Shown here: positions 56,049 to 63,169 of the stretch, piece by piece | Layout of the letters: each line of letters starts with the position of its first letter | Position numbering within the stretch: the stretch's first letter is position 1 | Origin: Micromonospora solifontis | GTDB taxonomy: Bacteria; Actinomycetota; Actinomycetes; Mycobacteriales; Micromonosporaceae | Direction of reading: 5' to 3' | Assembly (NCBI RefSeq): GCF_003725545.1 | Contig: NZ_RJLN01000011.1 | Location: 35,726-99,725, forward strand | Length of the DNA stretch: 64,000 nucleotides | Position numbers and translations under genes: made by a program | Notes under the pieces: generated by a model | What the model was told of the DNA's origin: nothing | The model's input: only the letters and a program-made list of their open reading frames with translations | Databases searched by the model: none

Positions 56049-57224
56049 TCAACCCACCGTCGAGCCGAACACCTCGTCGCGGACGGCGTCCAGCGCGGTG
56101 CGCAGCGCGCCGCGCAGGATCGGCTCCTCGGTGACCCCGGTGGTGACCACCCGCGGCCGGACCAGGGTGATCGCGGCGACCTCGTGCTGCACCCGTTCAG
56201 CCAGCGGCGCCCCGCCCGCCTGGCCCACCTCGCCGGCGAGCACCACCAGCGGCGGGTCGAGCACCACACAGGTGCTCGCCACGCCGAGGGCGAGCCGGCG
56301 GGCCAGCTCGTCCAGCATCGGGCCACCGGCCGTGCCGGCGGCGATCGCGGCGCGTACCGCCTCGGCCGCGTCGGCGGCGGCGAAGTTGTGCTCGGCGGCC
56401 ACCGCACGGACCGCGTCGGCGCCCGCGAGCTGCTGGAACGCCGGCTTGGCCCGCTTCGAGACGTCCCGCGGGATGGGCACGCCGGGCACCGGCAGGTAGC
56501 CGATCTCGCCGGCCGCGCCGCTGCTGCCGTGGTGCAGCCGGCCACCGAGCACGATGGCCAGGCCGACCCCGGCGCCGACCCAGACCAGCACGAAGTCCGA
56601 CATGCCCTGGGCCGCGCCGGACTGGGCCTCGGCGACGGCGGCCAGGTTGACGTCGTTCTCGAAGACCACCGGGATGTGCAGGTCGTCACGGAGCGCGGCG
56701 AGCAGGCCGCTGTGCCAGCGCGGCAGGTTGAACGCGAAGGTGATGTCCCCGCTGCCGGGGTCCACCAGGCCGGGGGTGCCCAGCACCACCCGCCGCACGC
56801 TGGACAGCTCCGCCCCGGCGCTGCTCGCCGCCTGGACCACGGCGTTGTGCACCACGCCCACCGGGTCGTCGGTGTCCCGGGTGGACTGGGCGACCCGGCC
56901 GACGACCGCGCCGGTGATGTCCGCGCAGGCCGCCACCACCCGCTCCGCGTCGACGTCCACCCCGACCACGTACGCGCTGCCCGGGCGCACCGCGTAGAGC
57001 TGGGCGTTCGGGCCCCGCCCGCCGGCCTGCTCGCCGACCCGGGTGACCAGGCCGCGCTCCTCCAGCCGCTCCACCAACTGGGAGGCGGTCACCTTGGAGA
57101 GCCCGGTCAGCTCGCCCAGCCGGGCCCGGGTGAGCGGCCCACGCTCGAGGAGCAGCTCCAGCGCCGCGCGGTCGTTCAGCGCCCGTAACAGGCGGGGGGT
57201 GCCGGGCAGCCGGGTCGTACTCAT
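56049..57224 (-). CDS. ROK-family transcriptional repressor (NagC-like)
   Basis: This 391-aa protein has an N-terminal winged helix-turn-helix (LTRARLGELTGLSKVTASQLVERLEERGL) and a C-terminal ROK sugar-kinase-like sensor. The sensor has VVVGVDVDAERV, a GAGVGLAIVLGGRLHHG turn and GAAGEIGYLPV, but lacks a full set of zinc Cys. It is divergent from a GH3 N-acetylhexosaminidase, with a near-palindrome in between. It probably represses that gene and itself until an amino sugar binds (inferred). Confidence 0.88.
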   Translation of the reverse strand: MSTTRLPGTPRLLRALNDRAALELLLERGPLTRARLGELTGLSKVTASQLVERLEERGLVTRVGEQAGGRGPNAQLYAVRPGSAYVVGVDVDAERVVAACADITGAVVGRVAQSTRDTDDPVGVVHNAVVQAASSAGAELSSVRRVVLGTPGLVDPGSGDITFAFNLPRWHSGLLAALRDDLHIPVVFENDVNLAAVAEAQSGAAQGMSDFVLVWVGAGVGLAIVLGGRLHHGSSGAAGEIGYLPVPGVPIPRDVSKRAKPAFQQLAGADAVRAVAAEHNFAAADAAEAVRAAIAAGTAGGPMLDELARRLALGVASTCVVLDPPLVVLAGEVGQAGGAPLAERVQHEVAAITLVRPRVVTTGVTEEPILRGALRTALDAVRDEVFGSTVG

Positions 57225-57240
57225 GCCAGGTCCTCTATTT

Positions 57241-57257
57241 TCAGTAAAGTTTGCTAA
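57241..57257. promoter_or_regulatory. Candidate ROK operator
   Basis: TCAGTAAAGTTTGCTAA is a near-palindrome centred on G57249 (six of eight base pairs symmetric). It is strikingly AT-rich compared with its surroundings. It lies 16 bp upstream of the ROK ATG and 91 bp before the GH3 start. AT-rich AGTAAAsTTTrCT-type sites are typical for ROK repressors (recalled family knowledge). Confidence 0.6.
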
Positions 57258-57347
57258 CCACAAAACGCCTGCAGAGGGGTGTCCGTTAGCGTATCGGCCA
57301 CCCCGATCCGGAGTCGTCGGACGACCCGGCAGGGAAAGGGGATACTC

Positions 57348-58802
57348 GTGGGGTTGGATCCAGGACTCCGGCGGCTCGCGCTGGGCACGCTGCTGGCCGC
57401 GTACCCGGGGCCGGTCCCGCCCGACTGGGCGGTCGACCTGCTCACCGAGGGACTCGCCGGGCACACCCTGTTCGGCACCAACATCCACGACCCGGCCCAG
57501 GTCGCCGCGACGACCGCCGGGCTGCGCGCCGGCCGCCCGGACGTGATCGTGGCGATCGACGAGGAGGGCGGCGACGTCACCCGGCTGGCCCACGCGACCG
57601 GCAGCCCGTACCCGGGCAACGCCGCCCTCGGCGCGGTCGACGACCCGACCCTGACCCGGCAGGTGTACGCCGCGATCGGCGCGGAGCTGGCCGCCCTCGG
57701 CATCACCGTCGACCTGGCGCCGACGGTCGACGTGAACACCGCAGCCGAGAACCCGGTGATCGGCACCCGCTCGTTCGGCGCGGACCCGGCCCGGGTGGCC
57801 ACCCACTCGGCCGCCGCGGTCGCCGGCCTCCAGTCCGCCGGGGTGGCCGCCTGCGCCAAGCACTTCCCCGGCCACGGCGCCACGATCGCCGACTCCCACC
57901 ACGAGCTGCCCACGGTCGACGTGCCCCCGGCGGTGCTGCGGGAGCGGGACCTGCCGCCCTTCGCCGCGGTGGTCGACGCCGGGGTACGCGCGATCATGAC
58001 CGCGCACATCCGGGTGCCGGCGCTGACCGGAGACGGCCCGGCCACGTTCAGCCGCGCGGTCCTGGTCGACCTGCTGCGCACGGAGTACGGCTTCACCGGC
58101 ACGGTGATCACCGACGCGCTGGAGATGAAGGGGGCGGCGCTGGCCGCCGGCGGGGTGGGTCCGGCCGCGGTCCGCGCCCTCGCCGCGGGGGCGGACCTGC
58201 TCTGCATCGGCTCGAAGGTCGACGCCGGACTGGTGGAGCGGGTGGCCGAGGAGATCGTCGCGGCGATCGAGGACGGCCGGCTGGACCGGGCCCGGGTCGA
58301 GGAGGCCGCCGGCCGGGCCGCCGAGCTGGCCACCTGGCGGGGCGCCGGCGGTGGTGCGAAACCGGTGCCGGACGGCCTGGGTTACGCCGCCGCGCTGCGC
58401 GCGGTCCGCGTCGAGGGCGACGTCATCGGCCTGGCCACGCCGCTGGTGGTGCAGGTGCACGCCACCTCCACCATCGCCGAGGGGCGGGTGCCGTGGGGGC
58501 TGGGACCGCACCTGTCGCCCGGGGCCGAGGAGGTCCGCGCGGTGGCCGGGGAGACCGCACCGGAGGAGTTGCACCGGCGCGCCGGCGACCGGCCGATCGT
58601 GCTGGTCGGCCGCCACCTGCACCGGCTGCCCGGGGCCCGGGAACTGGTCGAGGGGCTGGCCGCCATGCATCCGGTGACGGTGGTGGAGATGGGCTGGCCG
58701 AGCGACTGGCGTCCGGCCGGTGCCCGGGCCTTCGTCACCACGTACGGCGCCAGCCACGCGAACGGCCGCGCGGCGGCGCAGGTGCTCGGCCTGACCGGCT
58801 GA
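57348..58802 (+). CDS. GH3 beta-N-acetylhexosaminidase (NagZ-like)
   Basis: This 484-aa protein starts at GTG 57348 behind GGGAAAGGGG. It has the GH3 barrel with IDEEGGDVTRL, the NagZ catalytic loop KHFPGHGATIADSHHELP (His acting as acid/base with Asp) and the nucleophile Asp in VITDALEMKG. A C-terminal sandwich-like domain of ~150 residues follows. There is no signal peptide, so it probably removes GlcNAc from imported muropeptides or chitin fragments. It is divergent from a ROK repressor. Directly after its stop comes a phosphatase fragment in the same frame, sharing a repeat GGYCTGACCGGC. Confidence 0.9.
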   Translation: MGLDPGLRRLALGTLLAAYPGPVPPDWAVDLLTEGLAGHTLFGTNIHDPAQVAATTAGLRAGRPDVIVAIDEEGGDVTRLAHATGSPYPGNAALGAVDDPTLTRQVYAAIGAELAALGITVDLAPTVDVNTAAENPVIGTRSFGADPARVATHSAAAVAGLQSAGVAACAKHFPGHGATIADSHHELPTVDVPPAVLRERDLPPFAAVVDAGVRAIMTAHIRVPALTGDGPATFSRAVLVDLLRTEYGFTGTVITDALEMKGAALAAGGVGPAAVRALAAGADLLCIGSKVDAGLVERVAEEIVAAIEDGRLDRARVEEAAGRAAELATWRGAGGGAKPVPDGLGYAAALRAVRVEGDVIGLATPLVVQVHATSTIAEGRVPWGLGPHLSPGAEEVRAVAGETAPEELHRRAGDRPIVLVGRHLHRLPGARELVEGLAAMHPVTVVEMGWPSDWRPAGARAFVTTYGASHANGRAAAQVLGLTG

Positions 58803-59403
58803 GGTCTGACCGGCCCGGCGATCCTGGACGGCGTCGGGCACGGGCTGCCGGCGACGTTGCTCACCTCGGTGGCGCTCGCCGCGCTGCGGGCGGCCCGCCG
58901 GTCCGGCGCCGAGATCCCCGCCCTCGCGGCGGCGATGGACGCGGCGCTGCGCAGCCAGTGGACGGACGGCCGGTGTCACCGCGGTGCTGCTCGACTTCGA
59001 CGTCCGCAGCGGCCGGCTCCGGTACGTCAACGCCGGCCATCCGGCTCCGGTGGTCCTGCGCCGGGGCCGGGCCGTCCACGCGCTCACCGGCGGCCGCCGA
59101 CCACCGCTGGGCCTCAACCTGCCCGGCGACGGGATCGACGAGGTCCGCCTCGAACCGGGTGACCGGCTGCTGCTGCACACCGATGGGGTCACCGAGGCCC
59201 GCGACGCCGCCGGGGAGATGTTCGGGCTGTCCCGGCTGGCGGATCTCGCCGAGCGGCACATCGGCTCGGGCCTGCCCGGCCCGGAGACGCTGCGCCGGTT
59301 GAGCCGGGCGGTGGTCGAGCACCGCGGGGCGGCGTCCCGGGACGACGCCACGATCGTGCTGATGGAGTGGTCCGGCGACGCCGCCGCGCGGGTGGAGCCC
59401 TGA
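58803..59403 (+). pseudogene. SpoIIE/RsbU-type phosphatase remnant, truncated and frameshifted
   Basis: From 58803 one frame reads LDGVGHGLPATLLTSVALAAL up to LRSQWTDGR (about 58977). The homology then continues in another frame as VTAVLLDFDVRSGRLRYVNA, LLLHTDGVTEARD and SRDDATIVLMEW to a stop at 59403. The second frame corresponds to an expected DGRFVTAV join, so about two bases seem to be missing near 58978. The N-terminal part with the first metal-binding motif is absent. No full protein can be made. Confidence 0.75.
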
Positions 59404-59432
59404 AGCGCCGCTGACCGGTCCGGGCGGTCCGG

Positions 59433-59720
59433 CTAGCGCAGCCGGCGCCAGCCGCTTCCGGTCGCGGAGCCGTCGCCGCCGGGACCGGCGGTCAGGCCCA
59501 GCAGGCAGTCGACGGAGGTGATCCGGAGCACCCGCGCCACGATCGGCTGCGGGTCGGTCACCCGCAGCGTGGCGCCGCGGCCGACCGCCTCGGCCGCGCC
59601 CCGGAGCAGGGTGGCCACCCCGGTCGAGTCGAGGAACCCGACCGCGGCGAGGTCGACCACGATCTCCACCAGGCCGGGCCGGTCGAGGACCGCGTCCAGC
59701 GCCCGGTCGGACCGCGCCAC
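59433..59720 (-). pseudogene. STAS-domain anti-sigma antagonist lacking its N-terminus
   Basis: The 95-residue frame has the STAS core VVDLAAVGFLDSTGVATLL with the phosphorylatable Ser in DSTG and the strand RVTDPQPIVARVLRIT. It begins at ARSDRALDAVLDRP, which normally follows a ~25-30-residue beta strand segment (G-E-I/L-D-V). Upstream the frame meets a stop within TTGAACGCGTTCAA. The protein may not fold. It converges with the phosphatase remnant, so the two may derive from one partner-switching locus. Confidence 0.6.
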
Positions 59721-59728
59721 CCCCGGTA

Positions 59729-59742
59729 TTGAACGCGTTCAA
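59729..59742. promoter_or_regulatory. Candidate TetR operator 1
   Basis: TTGAACGCGTTCAA is a perfect 14-bp palindrome, identical to the copy at 59773-59786. The two centres are 44 bp apart, four helical turns. It lies upstream of the membrane protein/DCC/TetR operon. Confidence 0.75.
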
Positions 59743-59772
59743 AAGTTGTCGTACGCTCGGCGCGACCACAAT

Positions 59773-59786
59773 TTGAACGCGTTCAA
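59773..59786. promoter_or_regulatory. Candidate TetR operator 2
   Basis: This is a second exact TTGAACGCGTTCAA palindrome, 13 bp upstream of the first ATG of the operon and directly before its ribosome-binding site (GAGGGG). Repressor here would block initiation. The TetR regulator encoded as the third gene is the probable ligand. Confidence 0.78.
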
Positions 59787-59799
59787 GAGGGGCGACGAG

Positions 59800-60330
59800 A
59801 TGGACGTGAAGGTCTGGATGTACCTGACCTACCTGGCGGTCAGCATCGGTCTGACCGTCTGGGTGGCCCGGGCGCTGGCCCGGAACGGGTTGGTGTTCCT
59901 GGAGGACGTCTTCGCCGACAAGCGGCTGGCCGACGCGGTCAACAGCCTGCTGGTGGTCGGCTTCTACCTGCTCAACCTCGGCTACGTGACGGTCGCCATG
60001 AAGGAGGCCGCCCCGGTGCGGACCACCAGCCAGGCCCTGGAGCAACTCTCCATGAAGGTCGGCTGGGTGCTGCTGGTCCTGGGCGCGCTGCACTTCTTCA
60101 ACGTGTTCGCGCTCGGCCGGTACCGGCGCGGCCGGCTCCGCCAGCAGGCCGTCGGCCACCCGCCGCTCGCCCCGGTCGGTCACCTGCCGGCCCAGCCCGG
60201 CGCCCGCCCGGCCGGCCCGGCCCCCGCAGGACCGGCGCCCGGCCATCCGCCAGCCGCAGGACCGGCCGCGCCCACCGGGGCACCTGGGCCGGCGGCGCCG
60301 TTCCCGACGCCACCGGTTCCGCCGCGATGA
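59800..60330 (+). CDS. Conserved membrane protein of a TetR-controlled operon
   Basis: This 176-aa protein starts at ATG 59800. Three membrane helices are seen (YLTYLAVSIGLTVWVARAL, SLLVVGFYLLNLGYVTVA and VGWVLLVLGALHFFNVFAL), then an RYRRGRLR stop-transfer stretch. The tail is a ~60-residue disordered Pro/Ala/Gly-rich segment. It has no known function. The ATGA overlap couples it to the DCC-family thiol-disulfide protein gene, suggesting a joint membrane redox or transport role. Confidence 0.8.
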   Translation: MDVKVWMYLTYLAVSIGLTVWVARALARNGLVFLEDVFADKRLADAVNSLLVVGFYLLNLGYVTVAMKEAAPVRTTSQALEQLSMKVGWVLLVLGALHFFNVFALGRYRRGRLRQQAVGHPPLAPVGHLPAQPGARPAGPAPAGPAPGHPPAAGPAAPTGAPGPAAPFPTPPVPPR

Positions 60331-60827
60331 CGGTCGCCCCGGGCGGGCACCCGGCGGATCCCACCGGGCACGGGGCCGGTGGGATCCGTGGGTTCACCGT
60401 CCTCTTCGACGCGCACTGCCCGCTGTGCCGGGCGGCCCGGCGGTGGCTCGCGTCGCGGCCCCAACTCGTACCCCTGGAGTTCGTGCCGGCCGGCTCGGCG
60501 CAGGCCCGGCGGCGCTTCCCGGGCCTCGACCACGACGCGACGCTGCGGGACCTGACCGTGGTCGCCGACACCGGCGCGGTGTACGCCGGCGACGGCGCCT
60601 GGTTCGCCTGCCTGTGGGCGCTGGCCGAGCACCGCTCGACCGCCGAACGCCTGGCCCGGCCGCACCTGCTGCCGCTGGCCCGACGCCTGGTGGCCACCGC
60701 CTCCTCGGTTCGCGAACTGGTCCGGGAACCCTCGCCGGACGCGGGATACGGTGACGACGATGACCGAACAGACTGCGCCGACGACCGCTGCGGGTGGCCC
60801 GAGCACCGGGGCGACTCCCCGGGGTGA
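60327..60827 (+). CDS. DCC-family (DUF393) thiol-disulfide oxidoreductase-like protein
   Basis: This 166-aa protein has the DUF393 thioredoxin-like start FTVLFDAHCPLCRAARRWL with the CPLC redox pair (the family normally has D-x-x-C-x-x-C). FVPAGSAQARRRFPGL and GAWFACLWALAEH follow. It is coupled by ATGA to the membrane protein upstream. Its 3' end overlaps the TetR gene by about 68 bp. The unusual acidic C-terminus containing DDDDRTDCADDRC is read from that overlap. Confidence 0.83.
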   Translation: MTVAPGGHPADPTGHGAGGIRGFTVLFDAHCPLCRAARRWLASRPQLVPLEFVPAGSAQARRRFPGLDHDATLRDLTVVADTGAVYAGDGAWFACLWALAEHRSTAERLARPHLLPLARRLVATASSVRELVREPSPDAGYGDDDDRTDCADDRCGWPEHRGDSPG

Positions 60828-61467
60828 GCAGACCCGCCAGCTGATCCTGGACACCGCGATGCGGCTGTTCCGCGAGCGGGGGTACGCGCGGACCACCATG
60901 CGCGCCATCGCCCAGGAGGCGGGCGTGGCGGTCGGCAACGCCTATTACTACTTCGGCTCCAAGGAACACCTGATCCAGGAGTTCTACGCGGGCACCCAGC
61001 AGGAGCACCGGGCGGCCGCGGCACCGGTGCTCGACCGGGAGCGGGACTTCGCCGGGCGGCTGGCCGGGGTGCTGCACGCGGGGGTGGACGTGCTGACGCC
61101 GTACCACTCCTTCGCGGCGAGCTTCTTCAAGACGGCGGCGGAGCCGACGTCCCCGCTCAGCCCGTTCTCCACCGAGTCGTCGGAGGCCCGGGAGGCGTCG
61201 ATCGCGCTCTTCCGGGAGGTGTTGGCGGGCTCCACCGCCCGGGTGGACCCGGAGCTGCGCCCGGCGCTGCCGGAGCTGCTCTGGCTGGCGTACATGGGAG
61301 TGGTGCTCTACTGGGTGCACGACCGCTCGCCGGAACAGGTGCGGACCCGGCAGCTGATCGACGGGGCGGTGCCGCTGATCGACCGGCTGGTGGGGCTGTC
61401 CCGACTGCGCGTGCTGCGGCCGGTCACCCGCCAGGTGCTCACCCTTATCCACACGCTGCGTCACTGA
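60760..61467 (+). CDS. TetR-family transcriptional regulator
   Basis: This 235-aa protein has a disordered N-terminal tail, then a TetR helix-turn-helix (LILDTAMRLFRERGYARTTMRAIAQEAGVAVGNAYYYFGSKEHLI, about residues 27-71) and a ligand-binding helical domain. ATG 60760 is chosen, and GTG 60751 is possible. It is the third gene of the operon preceded by two perfect TTGAACGCGTTCAA sites, so autoregulation is likely. The ligand is unknown. Confidence 0.88.
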   Translation: MTEQTAPTTAAGGPSTGATPRGEQTRQLILDTAMRLFRERGYARTTMRAIAQEAGVAVGNAYYYFGSKEHLIQEFYAGTQQEHRAAAAPVLDRERDFAGRLAGVLHAGVDVLTPYHSFAASFFKTAAEPTSPLSPFSTESSEAREASIALFREVLAGSTARVDPELRPALPELLWLAYMGVVLYWVHDRSPEQVRTRQLIDGAVPLIDRLVGLSRLRVLRPVTRQVLTLIHTLRH

Positions 61468-61599
61468 GGCGTTCCGGCGCTGCGGCGCCGCGTCGCAGGT
61501 CAAGTCCATTACCGGACAGCGGCATTCCGGCGGCGATCTCTTGCTCGGCCACTTTTGAACACTTAGCGTTACCAATAACGGGACCTGGGAGGAGAGGCT

Positions 61600-61635
61600 G
61601 CGGACCGTGGATCCGGCCCGGGATCCACGGTCCGC
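61600..61635. terminator. Hairpin terminator after the TetR operon
   Basis: GCGGACCGTGGATCC (61600-61614) pairs perfectly with 61621-61635 across a 6-base loop. It lies between the convergent TetR and GNAT genes. Confidence 0.75.
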
Positions 61636-61648
61636 GCCCGTGCTGTGG

Positions 61649-62314
61649 TCAGCGCGGGACGACGCCGAACGTGGTCCAGCCACGGTCGGGGAAACCGGCC
61701 GCCTCGGCCACCCGGGCCGAGGCGTGGTTGTGGAAGTTGTGCAGGTAGGTGGGCACGGCCCCCTCGTCGAGCACCCGCCGGGCCGCCTGGGCGACGAGCC
61801 GCCGGGCCAGCCCACGCCCCCGGGCGGCCGGCACCGTGCCGACCGCGATCTCGTGCCCGTGGGCGTCGTGCCGCTTGACGCCCACGCCGGCCAGGTACCG
61901 CCCGTCCGCGTCGCGAACCACCAGCACCTCGCAGTCGAACAGGCGAAGCCAGGGCGGCAGCCCGGGGCTGGTCGACGGGATCCAGTCGCCGACGTCGGGC
62001 AGCGGCGCCGGGGCGGTGCTCCACCGGAAGCGACCGGTGTGGGCGGTGAAGTCCGGCGCCCCGACCGCCTTCGGCAGGCTCGGCAGCAACCCTTCGACCG
62101 TCCGGTCCCGGACGAGGGCCCGGACCCGGTCGACCCGGTCGGGCGGCACGGACAGGACGGTGCACCCGGGCGCGCCGACGGCCCGAGCCGGCCGCAGCCG
62201 GCCGTCCCACGCCGGCCGGGCACGCCGGTGCGAGCGGACCACGTGCAGCCCCGGGCCGGCCGGCCACTGCCCCAGCCAGGTCACCAGATGCAGGAACAAC
62301 CGGCGGTCGAGCAC
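61649..62314 (-). CDS. GNAT-family N-acetyltransferase
   Basis: This 221-aa protein has an unrecognised N-terminal half and a C-terminal GNAT domain with the acetyl-CoA loop VGTVPAARGRGLARRLVAQAA and a following HNFHNHASARVAEAAGF segment. GTG 62312-62314 is preferred because GAGGAG lies nine bases before it. A GTG at 62323 overlaps that ribosome-binding site. The substrate is unknown. Confidence 0.82.
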   Translation of the reverse strand: MLDRRLFLHLVTWLGQWPAGPGLHVVRSHRRARPAWDGRLRPARAVGAPGCTVLSVPPDRVDRVRALVRDRTVEGLLPSLPKAVGAPDFTAHTGRFRWSTAPAPLPDVGDWIPSTSPGLPPWLRLFDCEVLVVRDADGRYLAGVGVKRHDAHGHEIAVGTVPAARGRGLARRLVAQAARRVLDEGAVPTYLHNFHNHASARVAEAAGFPDRGWTTFGVVPR

Positions 62315-62473
62315 CGGCGCCACCTCCTCACCCGCCGGGTCCGTCGCGTCTCGCCGTGATCACGGTACGCGTGCCCGCGCCGGCCGGCCCGCCGGTTACG
62401 TCCGTAAGAACCTCGCAACACCTGCGCCGCCCCCGGCGTGGATACGCTGTGCCGCACGGCGGGGAGGTACGCG

Positions 62474-63169
62474 GTGGCGCAACGGGTGCTGGTGGTCGAC
62501 GACGACCGGACGGTGGCCGACGTGGTGTGCCGCTACCTGGAACACGCCGGCTACGAGGTGGAGCACGTCGGGGACGGAGCCGCCGCGCTGGCGGCGGTGG
62601 CCCGGCGCCCACCGCACCTGGTGGTGCTGGACCTGATGCTGCCGGTGCTGGACGGGCTGGAGGTCTGCCGGCGGCTGCGGGAACGGCCGGACGGCGTACC
62701 CATCGTCATGCTGACCGCGCGCGGCGACGAGGCCGACCGGATCCTCGGCCTGCAACTGGGCGCCGACGACTACCTCGGCAAGCCGTTCTCCCCACGGGAA
62801 CTGGTGCTGCGGGTCCGGTCGGTGCTGCGCCGGTCCGGCGGCGAGCCGGCCGGCGTACCCGCGCAGGTGCTGACCGACGACGGCCTGGAGGTGGAGACCG
62901 GCCCCCGGGTGGCCCGGCTGCACGGCCGGGAGTTGACCCTGACGCTGCGGGAATTCGACCTGCTGGCGCACCTGATGCGCCACCCGGCCCGGGCGTTCCG
63001 CCGGGCCGAGCTGCTGGACCGGGTCTGGGGGTGGAGCTTCGGCGACCAGTCCACGGTGACCGTGCACGTGCGCCGGCTCCGGGAGAAGATCGAGGCCGAC
63101 CCGGCGAATCCCCGGCGGATCGTCACCGTGTGGGGCGTCGGCTACCGCTACGAGCCCGCCGATGCGTGA
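62474..63169 (+). CDS. OmpR/PhoB-family response regulator
   Basis: This 231-aa protein has a receiver domain with the acidic pair DDD at its start, the phospho-acceptor Asp in VVLDLMLP (about residue 53), Thr in LTARG and Lys in GKPFSP. A C-terminal winged helix ends TVHVRRLREKIEADP ... GVGYRYEPADA. It starts at GTG 62474 with GGGGAGG. It overlaps the kinase gene by eight bases and is its cognate partner. Confidence 0.95.
   Translation: MAQRVLVVDDDRTVADVVCRYLEHAGYEVEHVGDGAAALAAVARRPPHLVVLDLMLPVLDGLEVCRRLRERPDGVPIVMLTARGDEADRILGLQLGADDYLGKPFSPRELVLRVRSVLRRSGGEPAGVPAQVLTDDGLEVETGPRVARLHGRELTLTLREFDLLAHLMRHPARAFRRAELLDRVWGWSFGDQSTVTVHVRRLREKIEADPANPRRIVTVWGVGYRYEPADA

Noticed and set aside
58857..59162. 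A 101-aa plus-strand frame as an independent gene
   Set aside because: It begins with phosphatase sequence and then becomes Arg/Pro-rich after a frameshift. The homology continues in another frame.
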